In this document: positions 30,580 through 44,558 of the stretch, in pieces
How positions within the stretch are numbered: the first letter of the stretch is position 1
Layout: every line of letters begins with the position of its first letter
Assembly (NCBI GenBank): GCA_030704615.1
Contig: CM060732.1
Coordinates: 65,517,053-65,577,052 of the forward strand
Length of the DNA stretch: 60,000 nt
Reading direction: 5' to 3'
DNA from: Takakia lepidozioides
Lineage: Eukaryota > Streptophyta > Takakiopsida > Takakiales > Takakiaceae
The notes under the pieces: generated by a model
Database searches by the model: none
Seen by the model: only the letters and a program-made list of their open reading frames with translations
Told to the model about the DNA's origin: nothing
Made by a program: the position numbers and the translations under genes

Positions 30580-30693
30580 GAAAGAAAGAAAGAGAGAGAG
30601 AAAGGAAAACAGCTTAAAGAAAGCAAGAAAGAGAGAGAGAAAGTAAAACAGCTTAAAGAAAGAAAGAAAGAGAGAGAGAAACAAACAGCTTAA
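30580..30693. repeat. 39-bp minisatellite, three units
   Basis: Units at 30580-30618, 30619-30657 and 30658-30693 each consist of GAAAGAAAGAAAGAGAGAG followed by an AACAGCTTAA end. Purine-rich on the plus strand. Confidence 0.85.
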
Positions 30694-33600
30694 GTAATGG
30701 TGGGACAAAAGAACAAAAGCAAGCAAGAAACGAGGAAAAAGGTGGGGCCCTCAAAGATTCGAAAACCTAGGCTTTAACATCGAGAAATTCTCGAAGTTTG
30801 AAACTCTGTCAGGGCTTGGCTATCTTCTGAAGAAACAGCGGATTTCGTAGTACCTGGAGCATCTGTCCCATCTGCCCGTCTCCATGCTCAGACCGTGGGA
30901 TCCCACCCTGAACCGACGTAGACGGCGGTGCATGCATCATTGGGATGTATGATTCCGTCATGCGAGGGAATGAAAGGAACTTTATAGGTAGCCTCCGGCG
31001 ATCACTGGGAGCTCAAAGAGCATCCGAGACGATGGGAAAAAGCAGACAGCAAACGTGGGCCCCCAACAAGAATCACAAAGCTACAACCACCGTGGAAAAC
31101 CCAGAGACGTGTGTAAGGAGAAAAAACTGAAACAAACGAAGATATAGAAGTTACAGCTTTAGGGAGAGAAGAACAAAGATAGCAATAATAACCAAAATGT
31201 GCCCAGCTCATATTGATCAGCTGGACTTGGGAAGGGTTCCACCAACCTTGGGTCGAATTGACTTCAGAATGTGCCAATATGCGCGCCTCTACACACCTCA
31301 ATCCACTAATAACGTACAACTTAGTTTGCCAAAGGCGCATGATGTGAATCTGGGAGAGAAGGCCCATTAGCTTGGTGAACATGTCAGTGATTCAAGTTAG
31401 AGATTGAATTGCTGAATTGCACAAGTTACAATTTTAAATGGAGAAGGAGATACTCTGGATTGAGGGTTTTTTTAACAATTGTATCAGGTGCAACTAGGAG
31501 CAATTTCAGAATCTTTGAGGCTTTTCAATGTCTACAAGGATAGAAGGCTCATTAGCTCGGATGGTATGTGATCAAAATCTCCCGGGACCTTATGTACCTG
31601 TGATTTATGCGCGGGATGTTTGTCAAACTATCTTTCTCTTTACTGGAATTGCATAGAGCAGAAGGCACAATTTTTCAGAGTTAAACAATCACTGACTGCA
31701 CTGCAATGCTCTGAAGGTGGAATATGGAGATCCACTTATTAGCTGCAGCTCTCGAGCTACGGGATGGAACTATGTAAGTACCTCTCTTTCTTCTTTGGGC
31801 TTCCGGTACCTAGCACCTAACCTCTACACTGACAACTATCTCGCAAGCCTTGAAAATTACCGGTATACTCCAGCATGTATCAATGGCATTGTTAGGTTTC
31901 GCAGATGTCGAGGGGATGTCGCAGCGTGGAAGACTTTCTATGGATAAACCACGCGCCGGTACTCCATTGGAACACGTCCGAGTCAGTTAGCGATACGTCA
32001 GCTGCATTGAGTAGGTAAGAGATGTATCTGTTAATGAGTGCAGGAGAAAATTGCTCACCTTCTTTACACGCTGTATGGGCTAGCCCCGAAACCCTAATCT
32101 GCAATCAGGATTCCTGTCAGTAGTAACGAGGTTTGGTGGCATTATGGCTCATCAGAGAAGAATGCCACATTTGTGGAATGTCCTCAGCTTATGTATGTAC
32201 AAGCAGCTGAGAATACAAAATTGAGATAAGATTGGCAATGACAATCTAATAAAGTCTGTCTTTCAGAAAGTGCGCTTCTGAATCGTGTGACTCGGGTATA
32301 CCTTGAATGCTGCGAGACAAGGGATAAGTTAATCGCGGATAAATGTGCTATTGGAGAGACGGACGTTGAAGGGCTGACTCGGCCAACTTGTATAAGAGTT
32401 TCGAACTCTAAAATCTCTGTAAACCTTTGCAGGAGTTTCGAAAGCTTCACTTTGAGGTTTTCTGAAGTTCTTGGACAGATGGAAATTAGATTATGGGTGA
32501 TCAAGCATCTTTGTTCATTTTGGCGCATCAAGATAAAATCTTACATAATCTCAACATACAAGTCCATACCATCATTGTCGAAACAGCTAAAACTCCTGGA
32601 TTGAATTTGAAAATTTCGTCTTCATGATTGCCTTTTGTTTTTCACGGAAAGTCCACATACCGTAGTGAACCCTCCAAGTGAGTTTTTTGTTTTTTGTCTC
32701 GGTAATACTGATTGACCGCTGATTGTGTTCCACTGCCACCGACAAGTCAGTAGAAGAAGAATATGACTTCGGCTCAAACCTCAGTAACTAATGTCACTTC
32801 ATCTCTACTGCCCCCTTTGGAGAACGGGCCCCCTGTGTAGTCTCTACAATTTAAATCCACTACTATCTTCGATGGCACCTACGAAAGTGCAAAATAGCTT
32901 TCGGATACCACGAAGTTGATCGTTAAGTTCTATGAAGAACCTGAAAGAGTGAGAATCTCTCCTAAAAAGGAGAAGAAGATCTACTACCTGTAGTGTTCAA
33001 ATCAACACACGGACAACACCACCATCTCCCCATTGTAGATCATCACGCAATGGCAGGAACTACTATACACCAGATCTGACTGTCACAGCCTCTACAATCA
33101 TTAGAGCGACCCCCAGAAATGATTGTCGTCGTTGAAATGATATCGAGGACACGGAGCTGGGGAGACTGTGAGATGATGAGTGATGGAAGCGAGTTTCTTG
33201 CAAATGAGAAGTGAGAGAGACGATGCAGCCGTGACCGACCTGCGAATGTCCTCGTCAACGTCCGTCGTAACGATGATGGACGTTAGACGGACAGACTGTA
33301 AGAATTAGTTTCTAACTCTTGCTTCGCTCATATTTCGTTGACGTTCGTTGACATTCCGTTTCGCTGGACGTACCGAGTGCGGAGAAACGCATGAGAATGA
33401 ATAATTCGTCACGTGTTTGTATGTGCCTAGTAAGTTACTAGCATCTTTCTATTTGCATGCTGCACCGACACGTGGATGGGAACCGGGCAATGTGTCGGCC
33501 GGGCCTTGAGGACCGCGGTTTCTCCGGGCGCCTGGCAGAAGCAAGACGAGGTGCGGGTGTGCAATGCATCGCGAAGAGAATGAGACAATGGAGCCGCCCG

Positions 33601-34654
33601 TCGGATCGCTGAGTGCAAATTCACTGCGGTTTGCGACCAAATTTGAATGCAGGAGTGAGAAGAAGAAGACGACGATTTTGGTGAGTGCAAATTGTTTGTT
33701 GGTTGCCAGAGAATTTCAGGACAAGAATGTTTTTGTGGTGCTCAAGATCAGTTGTTGTTGTTTGGAGGACAATTTGAAGACAGACAGGTCTTGGCGAGGT
33801 CGTTGTAGGCGAGTGAGATACATGTATCACTTCTTGGTAGATCTCTACTCGGGCAGGGTTGATTTGGGTCGGGGTAGATCAGTTGGTGTTTTGCAAGACA
33901 ATTTGCTGGCGGGAGTGGAGAGATGGTCAATGCGAGTATAGGTCAGTTGTGAGCATGAGACTAGCAGTTGCGGTTGAGAAAAGACTGTCCAGGTCTGGAG
34001 GGAAGAGTGTGATAAGGAATTCTAAGGGTGGTTTGAAGAGCGTGAGCATTGATTGACTTATCATGCTGAGGTCAGGCGTGCACCGCAGTTCTATAATTGT
34101 CATTAGGTCAGATCATTTCTCTCGTCAGAGTTGTGGGGTGCTGGTCGGGTCCGGATTACAGGCAGCGTGGTTAGTGTCACTCTAAAAACAAATTGGAAAA
34201 CTGATATGCAAGATCAGTAGGAGAGAGAAAAGGAGCCCCTCCCCGTTTCCGATTATAGGAGAATGGGGGAACACCTTGGATGTCAGCTTCGAGTGGAGCT
34301 GACATCTGGGTCAAAAGAAAATGAGGGAGGAGAGACTTGGAGTGGGTGGAGAGGACCCATGGGAGAGGTGCATGCCCAGCCGAGGGGAATTCCCTTGCGT
34401 CAGATTACAATTGATTGGGGGAGAGGTGAATATGACGTTTCAGAGATGCAAGCTCCTCGATTTCCTTTGAGTCGAAGATGAGGGAAAAAGTCTTTTGTTT
34501 TAAGCAACTGGTTCCCACAGATTTGTTAGGAGGGGAATGAGCTCCAGAAAGATCAAGAGCAACAACGAAAACATGGTCTGTCTCAGGTTCTTGGATCATT
34601 TTGTTCGCCGCACTCATAAAAGAGGGAGGAGGGGGACGAAGAAAGGCGGTAACA
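30694..34654. other. intergenic and probable upstream region of the GT47 gene
   Basis: Open frames such as 32287-32604 (plus, 105 codons) and 31717-31947 (plus) show no domain I recognise. The last few hundred bases before 34655 probably include the 5' UTR and promoter of the exostosin gene; no TATA element is clear. Confidence 0.35.
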
Positions 34655-37600
34655 ATGCAAAATTGGAGGAATGCAGCATGCACGGTGCGCTCCACGATTT
34701 TTGTGGTGATTTTACTCGTGGCCACTTTGCTGCTATGCGATTACTACAAATGGCGTCGTCTCTCTCTGCCCTGGTATGCCAGCTCAACTCTAGATGTCTT
34801 CGATGCGCCTATCCTGGCCCCTCCATCCAATGGAGAGACTGCTGGCCAGTATTCTGTTGAAAAAGGTCAGTCTCTTCAACTATCTGTTCATTGTAAATAC
34901 TGCCGAGAACAATTGCCCGAGGTAGGCTAGACGCTCATGTTGTTAGTTTAATTGGGCATTCTGGAAGTGTCAGTGGAAATTTGCCAAGGCCTTTGAAGAA
35001 TCCCCCATCAATTCCTTTTCAGTTTCACTCTTGCGAACGTACTTCCAAGGTGGGGTCGTTATCTACAGCACTGCACGGGTCAACGCGCATACGTTTAGAC
35101 CAGAGCGGTGCTCTAGCTAACGCGTTAGGTATCCTGCCTGGGGAGTATGTTTGCAAGGATGGAACTCAGGAATTGTCGGGGGCATACAAGTAGTGGAGTA
35201 TGCGGGATAAATCGATGCAACGCCAAGAAGCTTACTTTCTCTGGAGCAATCTACTTTGACCTCAACATTACAGTGACTGTGTCAGATCTGGACAGTAATT
35301 GAACTTCTTCAACTTCAAAGATCTAAGTGTAGGGTACTACTGTGGTAATATGGGCCACCTGTGGGTCTCACTGGTTTGCCTGGCCCATGGAATCCCACCC
35401 ACACTGCCTTACATCCAACAGTATTATGTTGAAAAGTGAAGCTTTCTTCAAGCTCAATTTTCACCCGTAGTCATTTTCAGGTGTTGTTTTTAATTTAAGT
35501 GCCTCTTCATGATTTGCTGAAATCTTTTGAAGATGTCAAACCACCTCAAGCCGGCCTGCAAGTGATACCCTGTGATGCCACAAAGGAAAAGACTGTCTAA
35601 CTGGAACTTTTATCCATTGCAGGCCCAGCTGATTCTTTAGGGACACAAAACACATTAGCCCCCTTTGCTACCCCATCATTGCAGACTGACAATTCAAACC
35701 CTGCAACACAAACTCCCATTGCTCAGTCATCACCAACAATGGAAAATCCCACAACTGTGCCAGCACTCACAACAAGCCCCTCTCAGCCATCGCCTGATGT
35801 CCCTGTGGCAGTTCCTCCCACGGATCCTCATGTCAAGGTTGGTAGCACAGTTTTTTTACTCACTAACCACCAGTGCCTTGCTTAATTTTCATTCTTGTCC
35901 ATTAATCTCTTACAAATTTTGAATTGTGTAGCAGCTCTGCCAGCACCTTCCAGCAATGACCCCATTGTGATCTCTCCTATGCATGCTCATTATGTCTACT
36001 TGGTTGTGATCTTAGCGTGGACTGCTAAGATTTACGTGTGATCTAGTGCCCCACATTGATAGCTGAAGGAATTAAAAGAGGCAGGTAGTTTAAGTCTTAA
36101 ATTGGGCATACAGTTAGGTTAGTCATACAGCAGGTTGGCAAATGGTTAATTCACATATGGAAATAGGGTCAGGCTTCTGTTGCTTGATTCTAACATTGAG
36201 ACAGTCTTATTCACAACGGTAGGTTCTGTCAAACTATCTGCAGAGTCAACTGACAAGAGGGCACTGTTTATTATTCTCTTCTGCAACTGTTGGAGTTACA
36301 ACTTGTTTGGGTGCTTGTGGTTCTGCTGTATGCATTGCTGATCAGCTGCCACCAATTAGGCTCACCCTGTTGTGGCGGTTGCAGAAATCAGCACCCAAGT
36401 TGTCAAGTCTGCAGAAGCTGGAAGCAGGCTTGGGGCACGCACGCTCAGCAATCAGGAAAGCCGTAGTAGGGGGGATTGACTCCACAAAGCCAGGTGGGCA
36501 AGGCAGTGATTATGAGCCATTTGGGGATGTCTACAGAAATGCTGCAACATTCCGCCAGTATGGACCTCCCTTCTCCCACTCGATTTCTTAAGTGACTTGA
36601 TCGTTTGGCAATTGAATGCTCACTTTAGAATGACTTCTCATAGATTTCTCCATGAGATTGAGAACTGTGACAAGGACAGCTTGATATGGAAGGAGTCAAA
36701 GTTCTGATTGACTTGGAGTTGGCAGGAGCTACTGGGAGATGGAGAAGCGGTTCAAGGTGTTTGCATATCCAGAGGGTGAGGAGCCACTGGTGCATAATGG
36801 ACCGTGCAAAGAGATATACGCAATTGAGGGCCGCTTCATTCAAGAGCTGCAAGGGGATAACCCCTTTTTGACTACTGATACCACAGAAGCCCATGTGTTT
36901 TTTCTTCCTTTCAGCGTCGCGATGATGGTAACCTACCTCTATGAAGATGAGACGCAAGATATCCATCCCCTCCAACACTTTGTCAAGGACTATGTTGATG
37001 TTGTAATGCAGAAGTACCCTTTTTGGAACCGGAGTGGTGGCGCCGACCACTTCATGCTCTCTTGCCACGATTGGGTAAGTGATTAAGATCTTGAACTTAA
37101 CTGACTTCAAAAGTTTCTTTCGAGACAATTTTGTGTAAAATTTGAGATCGAGTGTCTGGTCATTTTCATTAGGTTTCTTGTTTCTTCCGGTTCCTTGTAT
37201 ACTGGAGGATCCTGGGAAGTTCAGGTATATTGAATCTTAATATTCTTGAAGATACTCAATCTCCAGTATCCTCTGACTAGGTGGACAGCTCAGCTATCTG
37301 TGTAGATTTTCCTTCTTGTGTTCTGGGGTGTGGGGGACGCATGGGGTCAGGCTCCTGAACTTTGAAGTGGCCTGTCTCAAGTTCTGCAGGGTCCCGCAGT
37401 AACAAATGTGAACCCCGATTTGGCAAAAAGCTCAATTCGTGTGCTTTGCAATGCGAATACATCAGAAGGGTACGTACCATGGAAGGATGCCAGTCTGCCT
37501 GAAATCAATTTGATAGGGGGCAGGATTCCAACAAAGCTTGGTGGTGCCCCAGCCAATGAAAGACCCTACCTAGCATTCTTTGCAGGGGGTGACCATGGCC

Positions 37601-38551
37601 CTGTGCGGCCGCACTTGTTCAGATATTGGGAAGGAAAAGACGAGGATGTGAAGGTGTATCGCTCACTGCCTGCAGGCCTTGATTATCACGAACTCATGAA
37701 GAAGAGCAGGTGAATCTCATAGGAACTACGGCCATGAGTGCTGGTCACCCATTTCGAAAGAGTGGTTGGTGTTTTAGCCTTAGCTACGGCACATTCTGAT
37801 GCTTTCAGGGTGGACTTGTCTTTTTCATGTTGGGAATCTATACTCAGAAATTTAGCTTTTAGGACTGAGGGCCTACGGTCAGTTGGATTTGAGTGAAGTT
37901 ACATTCAAGCATTGTGGGAGAAACAGTGTTTACATTTTTGTGGACCTGACTTTCAGCTGCCGTCAACGCAGGTTTTGCATTTGTCCTGGCGGTTACGAGG
38001 TCAACAGCCCACGAATTGTGGAGGCGATCTACAATGACTGTGTGCCTGTGGTCATTGCAGACAAATTTGTGCTGCCATTCAGCGATGTGTTGAACTGGAG
38101 TTCATTCTCCATTCATGTGAATGAAAGTGAAATCCCTAATCTGAAAGAGATTCTGCAAGCTATCTCCATAGAAACGTATGTCTCCATGCAGGTCTCTCTC
38201 TTTCCCCTACACACTATCTCCATGTTAACATCATTTTTTTACTATGATGACAATGTCTTAAATGAGCACTTGAAAATTCCCTGGAATGTATGAGGACGGA
38301 TCTCACACTCGCTGTATTTCCTCCTCTCATTTTCCGTCAAGACAGTAATGATCATGGGTGAGCTCTGGAGTTGATATTCAGGGATCCACATACTAATTAT
38401 TAATCGTTTGCACAACTGACTGCAGGAGCAGGTGAAACAGGTGCGACTGCACTTTTTACTCAACCAACCACCTGAGAGATATGATGTATTCCATATGATT
38501 CTTCATTCCGTGTGGTTGAGGCGTTTGAACATTCGGATAAACACTCTGTAG
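34655..38551 (+). CDS. GT47 exostosin-family glycosyltransferase, 7 exons, 537 aa
   Basis: Exons 34655-34865, 35623-35837, 36385-36557, 36726-37074, 37390-37709, 37972-38191 and 38426-38551. All introns are GT-AG and the total of 1614 nt is exactly in frame. Residues 13-28 ([16 protein letters not shown]) after basic residues form a type II signal anchor, so the enzyme should sit in the Golgi membrane. A Ser/Thr/Pro-rich stem covers about 70-145. The exostosin domain is about 195-500: [80 protein letters not shown] and [18 protein letters not shown]. The last exon has the usual [15 protein letters not shown] end. Plant members such as the At5g03795 type transfer sugars onto wall polysaccharides; the donor and acceptor cannot be told here. 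The start was chosen because it directly precedes the anchor. Confidence 0.92.
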
Positions 38552-38775
38552 ATTGGCTTCTCACCTCCTTGGCTCCTTCATACAAAGCTTTTATAAGGGT
38601 AGGGAAATCTTGAACCTTGCCCCTTCACAGGATCATTCATTATTTGACTCATCTTCACAGATCGCAATAATTCTCCTTCGGGTTTCCTGTTTGCATTCAA
38701 AAGAAAGGCAGATTCTTGCAGAATACAGTATTCTAATAATGCCGAGGAAGAATACGTCGTCGAATGTTGGTGTAA

Positions 38776-39159
38776 TTGCAGAAGACAATAAATGACTTGG
38801 AGAAGGATGAAAATTTTATCTGGGATGAGGAAGCTCAATTTCTTCAACCAATCAATCTGATAAAGAATGTGGGATTTTCATCCCTTGAATGCAACATGGG
38901 CCTTCCCCAATCACATTCAACAGGTGACCTTTCTGAGGACCTTTCTTGGGATTGTGAATGCCCATTGTGTGGGCAACCCGAAGACTATATCCACCTTCTG
39001 ATTCTTTGTCCTGGGTTACCTCACCAGAGAGGTACTCTTCAAATCCATCAAGGAATTGTTCCTGTACCTCTGTTTACCAGAGCACTGGCCATTACACCCA
39101 ACTACACATTATTGGAGCGTTTGAAATTTTTCCACACGGGTTCCAGACATGTTCTTTAG
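38776..39159 (+). pseudogene. possible LINE reverse-transcriptase C-terminal zinc-binding remnant
   Basis: 127 codons. CPLCGQPEDYIHLLILCPGL fits the CX2C...H...C pattern of the zinc-binding region at the end of plant LINE reverse transcriptases. The rest has no recognisable RT motif. It lies 225 bp after the GT47 stop codon, so it could also be part of that gene's 3' UTR or an unrelated short exon. Confidence 0.3.
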
Positions 39160-40267
39160 GTTCAGTACACTTTCTTATCAGCTCAGAGATTCCGTATCTT
39201 TCCATTTGAGTTTCACAATTGTAGTTGACGGAATAGTACTCACCTTGTCCAGAACTCCATGCCACGCACCATCAATAACATCTAGATAGCTGATTCCATG
39301 ATCAATCCAGGGTGCTAAAGCCAATGGACACTTTCCTTGCACGCATTCTACTAGTCATAGAGCGTGTCACGAAGATATTCGAGCTGAAGTGGGGGGGGTT
39401 TGATGGATGGAAATTATTGATGATTCTGCCCAAAGTTTGATGAAATACGTTTAATAGAAGGGCTTTTGGGAGGAAGGGGCGCAAGGGCAAATCCTTTGGG
39501 AAACGCAGTGTCTTTTGGCACCTTCGCTGGCCCTAAGTTCCCCTCCCTTGCCCTCTTTGGGCTTCTGTGGTGACGCTTGCCGCTTCAATCCACCACTGTA
39601 GTTTACATGATATTCATCTCTGAAGTCGTGCATGTTTCTTTCATTAGCTCTAGTTGCAGTAGAAAGCGAAGTTCTTATGTGCTAATACATTATCCTGCAT
39701 AAGCAAGAATTAGTTCCACAGATAACTCTCACAACTGATGCATGCAGTCTGCAGCATTTATGGGTGAAGTGATGGTTACATTAGTGCTTTCACATCAGAC
39801 ATTATTTCGACGGATGATGTACATGCCCTAGACTGCCTTCTGCTGTACCACGCTTGCACTGACAAGCTGTTGAGAAAGAGAAATGAAATGAAATGAAACG
39901 GTGCTAAAGAGAAAGAGAGAGAGGACACCGGCTGAAGCCAACGTAAATCAGAGTCTCTGGCACTTGTGGGTGTTGCCGGGGGTGGCTCTACGCAAGTTTA
40001 TTTAGTTAAAGGCAACAATATGCATGCAGGGTTACAATGATCATGGATACGGTGGTTAGATTATGGCCGGCAATTGTTTGAGTGCCCGAACTTCAACTGG
40101 TATAATCAGGTTACTTTCTCGTGATTTTTGTGGTGAATAGCAGACTTTCGGTTTCCGTTATCCATGGTAGATAGATAACCACACATGGCGAAATGGCCAG
40201 CCTGGATTAAGAGTCCCTTTGCAACGAAGGAGCCGGAGCCACCGCCTGCACCAGCGCCAGTGCCATT
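39160..40267. other. no supported gene
   Basis: A GAAATGAAATGAAATGAAA run at about 39884 resembles the reverse complement of the sequence near 7841. Otherwise no feature is recognised. Confidence 0.35.
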
Positions 40268-40605
40268 TTTCCCTCCATACAACAGTATTTCTAGTGTAAT
40301 CCTTGCTACCTTTATAATAACGCATTTCTACCTTTTGTTCAAGCGGTATTACATTTGACAAGAGCGTAAGCGGCCGCCTCATTTATATAAAAAGGACACG
40401 AGGAAAGGGAAAGGGAAAGCCGTCTAATCACGACCTAGTGCCGGGGTTCACTGAATGAAGAAGACTCGGTACTGATGTGGTCCACGGAAAAATCACGGAG
40501 ATCCCTCCATACAATTGGGTTTCTAGTGTACTTCTGGCTGCCTTCTTCCTAGCGCAAAAGTATTCTGGTATCAAGCGCTATTCTATTTGAGAAGATCTCT
40601 GACAA
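40268..40605. repeat. two direct copies of a ~100-bp segment
   Basis: 40268-40365 and 40503-40605 share TCCCTCCATACAA, TTTCTAGTGTA, a GCTGCCTT/GCTACCTT word and a TCAAGCG...TTATTTGA-type end. The copies are diverged. Confidence 0.55.
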
Positions 40606-41640
40606 TGTGATGTCAAGAAGGAAGATGGACAACTCGGACGATGGAGTTGACTGATGAACGGAGAAGACTCAATCACTTCGAACCTTCCGCAACAGATAGA
40701 GCTCTGCTTCCCTAACAAGGTGGGTTATATGATATATAGTCGAAGGCGTGAGGAACACATTTATGCTGGCCACCGTCTTCTACTAGAGGGTTCAAGATGG
40801 GCGTTCTGTGTAACCACCATCACTGCAGGATGGAAGCTGCACTTGGATCCTGAACAAGTTTGCAAACTTGAGATAGCTTGTAAAGATTTTCAGTGCTTCA
40901 ATTTGACACGACAATCTTGATTTCTAACTAAAAAAATCAGTGATGTTCCTGTTTTGGCAAAAAATCAGTGATTGTTTCCTACCAGTTGGGCATTGTAGTG
41001 TTCAAGGACGCCAAAGATAATTTCACCGTGTATATAGATCGATAGCTAGTTACTTTGATTTGCATTCTAAAGCTCAAAGCTTACCTGGTCTGGACACGAA
41101 ATATACATAGTTTCTCAGATTATGTTAACGTACGTAATCATTGAGCGAGCAACTTTTACTATATCATATATACAAGCTGAGGCGCTTCTGAAAATACCGT
41201 TCTGAGGTCCGTCCCAGTAAGCTCTAGATGAATGTCGTCTTCTCTTCTCGATCTAGTCTAGACGTCTCTAGGTATTTGCGTTCGAACTAGTTGTTGCCGG
41301 GTTGTTGCCTGGACGATGTTGGAAGCTCAATGTCACTGTTTCGATCGATTTGAGATCATCCTCTTTATAAAATGTAGAATAGTGAAATGATGTGGGAGCC
41401 TTGTCGATTTCGGTTACCCCGTTCGATCAACCTTTGTCTAGGCGAGTCTAGACTGCACTTGAATGCTGACCAATTGTGGAACACTTTTAGAAACGTTCGC
41501 AGATGTTGAGTGGTGAACTGCTGGACCTTGTGCTCACAGAATCTAGTTTGTATTGTAGGTATTCTTGGATCTCTGAGGGCATCGCAAGTCTGATATGACT
41601 CATTAACTCAGGAAGTGTCGAAACTTACTACTGTCAAAGT

Positions 41641-43136
41641 ATGAGGCGACAATATGCGTTGAGCCCTCACCTAAGGCGTTACATTAGAATCTTCTTGAAG
41701 CGTGACTTTCGTCGACCGTCGCCTCAAGGCATTGTCATCCAACCTTTTTATGGAGTTGAAACAGTGGCAGAAGCTCAGCAATGGCTTTACGACTTCACTC
41801 AGTGGTCGGTTCAAGAGGATCTAACTACACAGGAGAGATTGTCCTATGTGGTCACGGCTATGTTTGGTGACGCCTCTACATGGTGCGCAGGCTTACAGCT
41901 GGAGAATGCGACATGGCTGGAGTTCTACTATCTTTTCTCGGAGACATTTATTTGCAGGATACTGCAATGGCCAGGTAACTCAATTATACTAGACCTCATG
42001 AGGGCTGAGAAACAATATTGTCTTCAGCATTTACAAACATTTGCCAGAAACGTTAGATCACGTCTTTCAGGCCGCACCGGGTTTCTCTTCTTCAGAAACA
42101 CTGAAATCACTTCACAGGATACTTGCAAGTTACTTAATTGTCTGATGTATGCTGTTGTGTACATTCCACAGGAGGGTGCTGCGGGTGCTTAAAATTGCAG
42201 ATATATATATACCTTCATGCTCCCTTCATGGCATGTATGCTAGACCAGATTAAAATATTCGCTTGTTAGACTCAGTGCCTGGATTGTGGTGCCTGCAGGC
42301 TCACGTCTTTACCCATACTTTCTACATTTTTGTGGGATCGCACGAGAGAATATAGGGCGGCCCGCTGGGCCTGCTGGAATAGGGACAGTTTTAACCACGC
42401 CGTCCCTAGATCATGACTGTGGCCATTTGGGCATGCGCATTGGACCCCAATGCACAATCAACGTGGCAGAATATGAGGCCCAGCTCATTGCAGGCCTAGA
42501 GGCAGCCCTTAAGCACGGTGTGAAGCATATCCTGGCTTTTGGGCGCTCTCGAAGGGTTTACAATCATGTAATGAATCAGCTTGAGCAAACTAATTCCTCT
42601 ACAATTGGCTTCACTTTTTCTACAGCGAGCTCTTAGTGTCCACGACTTCGTGACTTTACGCCTGACTGCGTGATTATCTGATTTTGTTAGCTGGTCTCTG
42701 GATTTTAATACGCACGACAAATACGACTGACTTATTGTGTCTGGTGCAGGGTTTCTGTACATACTTAATGTCCATGACTGGTAGTTAGTGAGTGCTTTTG
42801 ATATAATTCTTCAGGTCAGCTATGTAGAGTAGTACTGCCAACTCCTCAATCTCGCAGATTTTGTTCCATTTGCAGGTTACTGGAACGTGGAAGGCATCTG
42901 ATCCAGGGATGAAGCAATGCTTGATCAAGGTGCAGTGTCTTGCAAAAGTATTTGACAGCTTTGAGATTCGATGTTGCAATGGAAGGAAATACCATGCTGA
43001 GGCACACAGGCTTGCTCGTCAAGCCTTGGAGAACACTGTGCTTAAGGGCAGGGCAAAGGCCGACGCTCTTACTTACTCTGCCACCTGCCGGACTCGCCTC
43101 CCAGTGGAACCAGCTTTGCAGTCGGTCCAAGCCTGA
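41641..43136 (+). CDS. Gag-like / RNase H-like fusion protein, copy A, 287 aa
   Basis: Exons 41641-41974, 42299-42567 and 42876-43136; introns GT-AG, total 864 nt in frame. Residues about 30-110 resemble a retrotransposon gag (capsid) domain: IQPFYGVETVAEAQQWLYDF, LSYVVTAMFGDASTW, ATWLEFYYLFSETF. Residues 112-287 follow the plant RNase HI-like fold: GPAGIGTVL, NVAEYEA, LIAGLEAALKHGVKHIL, TWKASDPGMK and HAEAHRLARQALEN. The four catalytic positions (D, E, D, D in active enzymes) read Cys123, Glu169, Arg194 and His245, so hydrolysis is not expected. An in-frame stop lies about 45 nt upstream of the ATG; an additional 5' exon is possible because CAG precedes 41611. Paired with copy B at 44559, with the same intron positions and phases. 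Function unknown. Confidence 0.75.
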
Positions 43137-44558
43137 TCCTTGTCCCATGACCCTTATGGCTCAAAGCACTTGTGACAGCAACGAGCCGAGGCCAATAAGT
43201 TCAGTGCCTGAACACTATAACTGGTAGCCAACACCAACGCCAACACAAACAACAACATCTTTACCTCATGCCTGCATGAGTTTAGATAATTCGCCACGTG
43301 CGACTTCAGTGTGATCTGTCCAAAGTTGGTATTTGGTATGCCCACTGCTAGAGCCCACTGCCAGAGAGTCCTGATCTAGGAATGTCCCTCTCTTTGAAGA
43401 GCGACTGTTTTCAAGAGAATATTTCACAGCTGGACAGGATTAGTCTTCTGAGACTTGAGAACTTTCCAGTATAATTCCTTCAGGGGACCCTATTGCATGA
43501 TAATATCATTTGATTCTCCCCTGGATTGACAAAGCCACATGCTGGGCTATGTGGATTTGAACCCAGAACTGTTGCAGCACGGTGGCATCCTGGGGATTGC
43601 AAACTGTGTAAAAGTTGGCGAAAGGGCAAGAGAGGAGACGAGAAGATACAGAAAATGGCAGAATCCTTTAGAGATTTGTTGGGACCCAACGGTTATGAAC
43701 TGTGACCAGGAACGTCGCCTCCATAGCCGCGGCTTTACAAACTTCCTGGAGCCTCTAGTGTCCTGGTCCGTGGGCTCAGGTCCGTGGCCTCGAAAGGGCC
43801 ATTGGGTGCCTTGAGCTTCAGCATTATCGCACATTTCAAGAGAATGTGTCCGCAACCTGTATATACATGGATCTAAGCTCCAAGGTCATGATCAGTTTGC
43901 AGAGATCTCGCAGTTGGGTGCTTCCCATTGCCATGCAGTATCTCAAATAGAGGCTTGTTTTGATCTAGGTAGGATAATGGCAGCTCGGATCTGACCCAGT
44001 TCAACGGGCATGGCCTTCGAGTCGCATGCGATTCTTTGATCTGCCAAGGCTCACTCATCAATTAATTGATATGCTTGTTGATGATCATGTATACATACAA
44101 CTTTTGGTTTGAAGACCAAGCCATTGATGATCACGTAGCCGATTTCACCAGTCCTGATCAAGTAATTTTCACTGGTACCTACGTCTGCGTTCAGTTCTAA
44201 GTTGCCACATATCCATGCATGTTTTGTGAGGACAACCGCATGATTTTCTGTATGTACGTCAGTTTCTTGAGCAGTTATCAATTTAGATCTTCTCAAGCAC
44301 TTGATTATGTGGAAGGTGGTGATTCCAATGAGGACCGCCATGTTCAAGATCTTGAGCAGCTCAAATCTTTTCCTCTCTACCGAGATGCTGTCCAGATTGA
44401 CGGTTGTTATGCGCTCGCAATCTTTCGATTTAATCTAGATGCTATCAATGAATGTGTTCACGCCCCAATGAACCTGGGTAGTCCCTTGCCGCACTTGGCA
44501 CGCCATCTATACGTCCACTGATGCACTCTGCAGCTTCAAAGGTGACTTTCAAGAACAA
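43137..44558. other. spacer between the two Gag/RNase H-like paralogues
   Basis: It contains an open frame at 44219-44521 (plus, 100 codons) that could hold an upstream exon of copy B but shows no domain, and a frame at 43539-43814 with no recognised similarity. The minus strand at about 43547-43560 has a GGTTCAAATCC B-box-like word without a box A. Confidence 0.35.

Noticed and set aside
30580-30693. CRISPR-like array
   Set aside because: The three units are contiguous with no spacers and purine-only; the setting is a plant nuclear genome.
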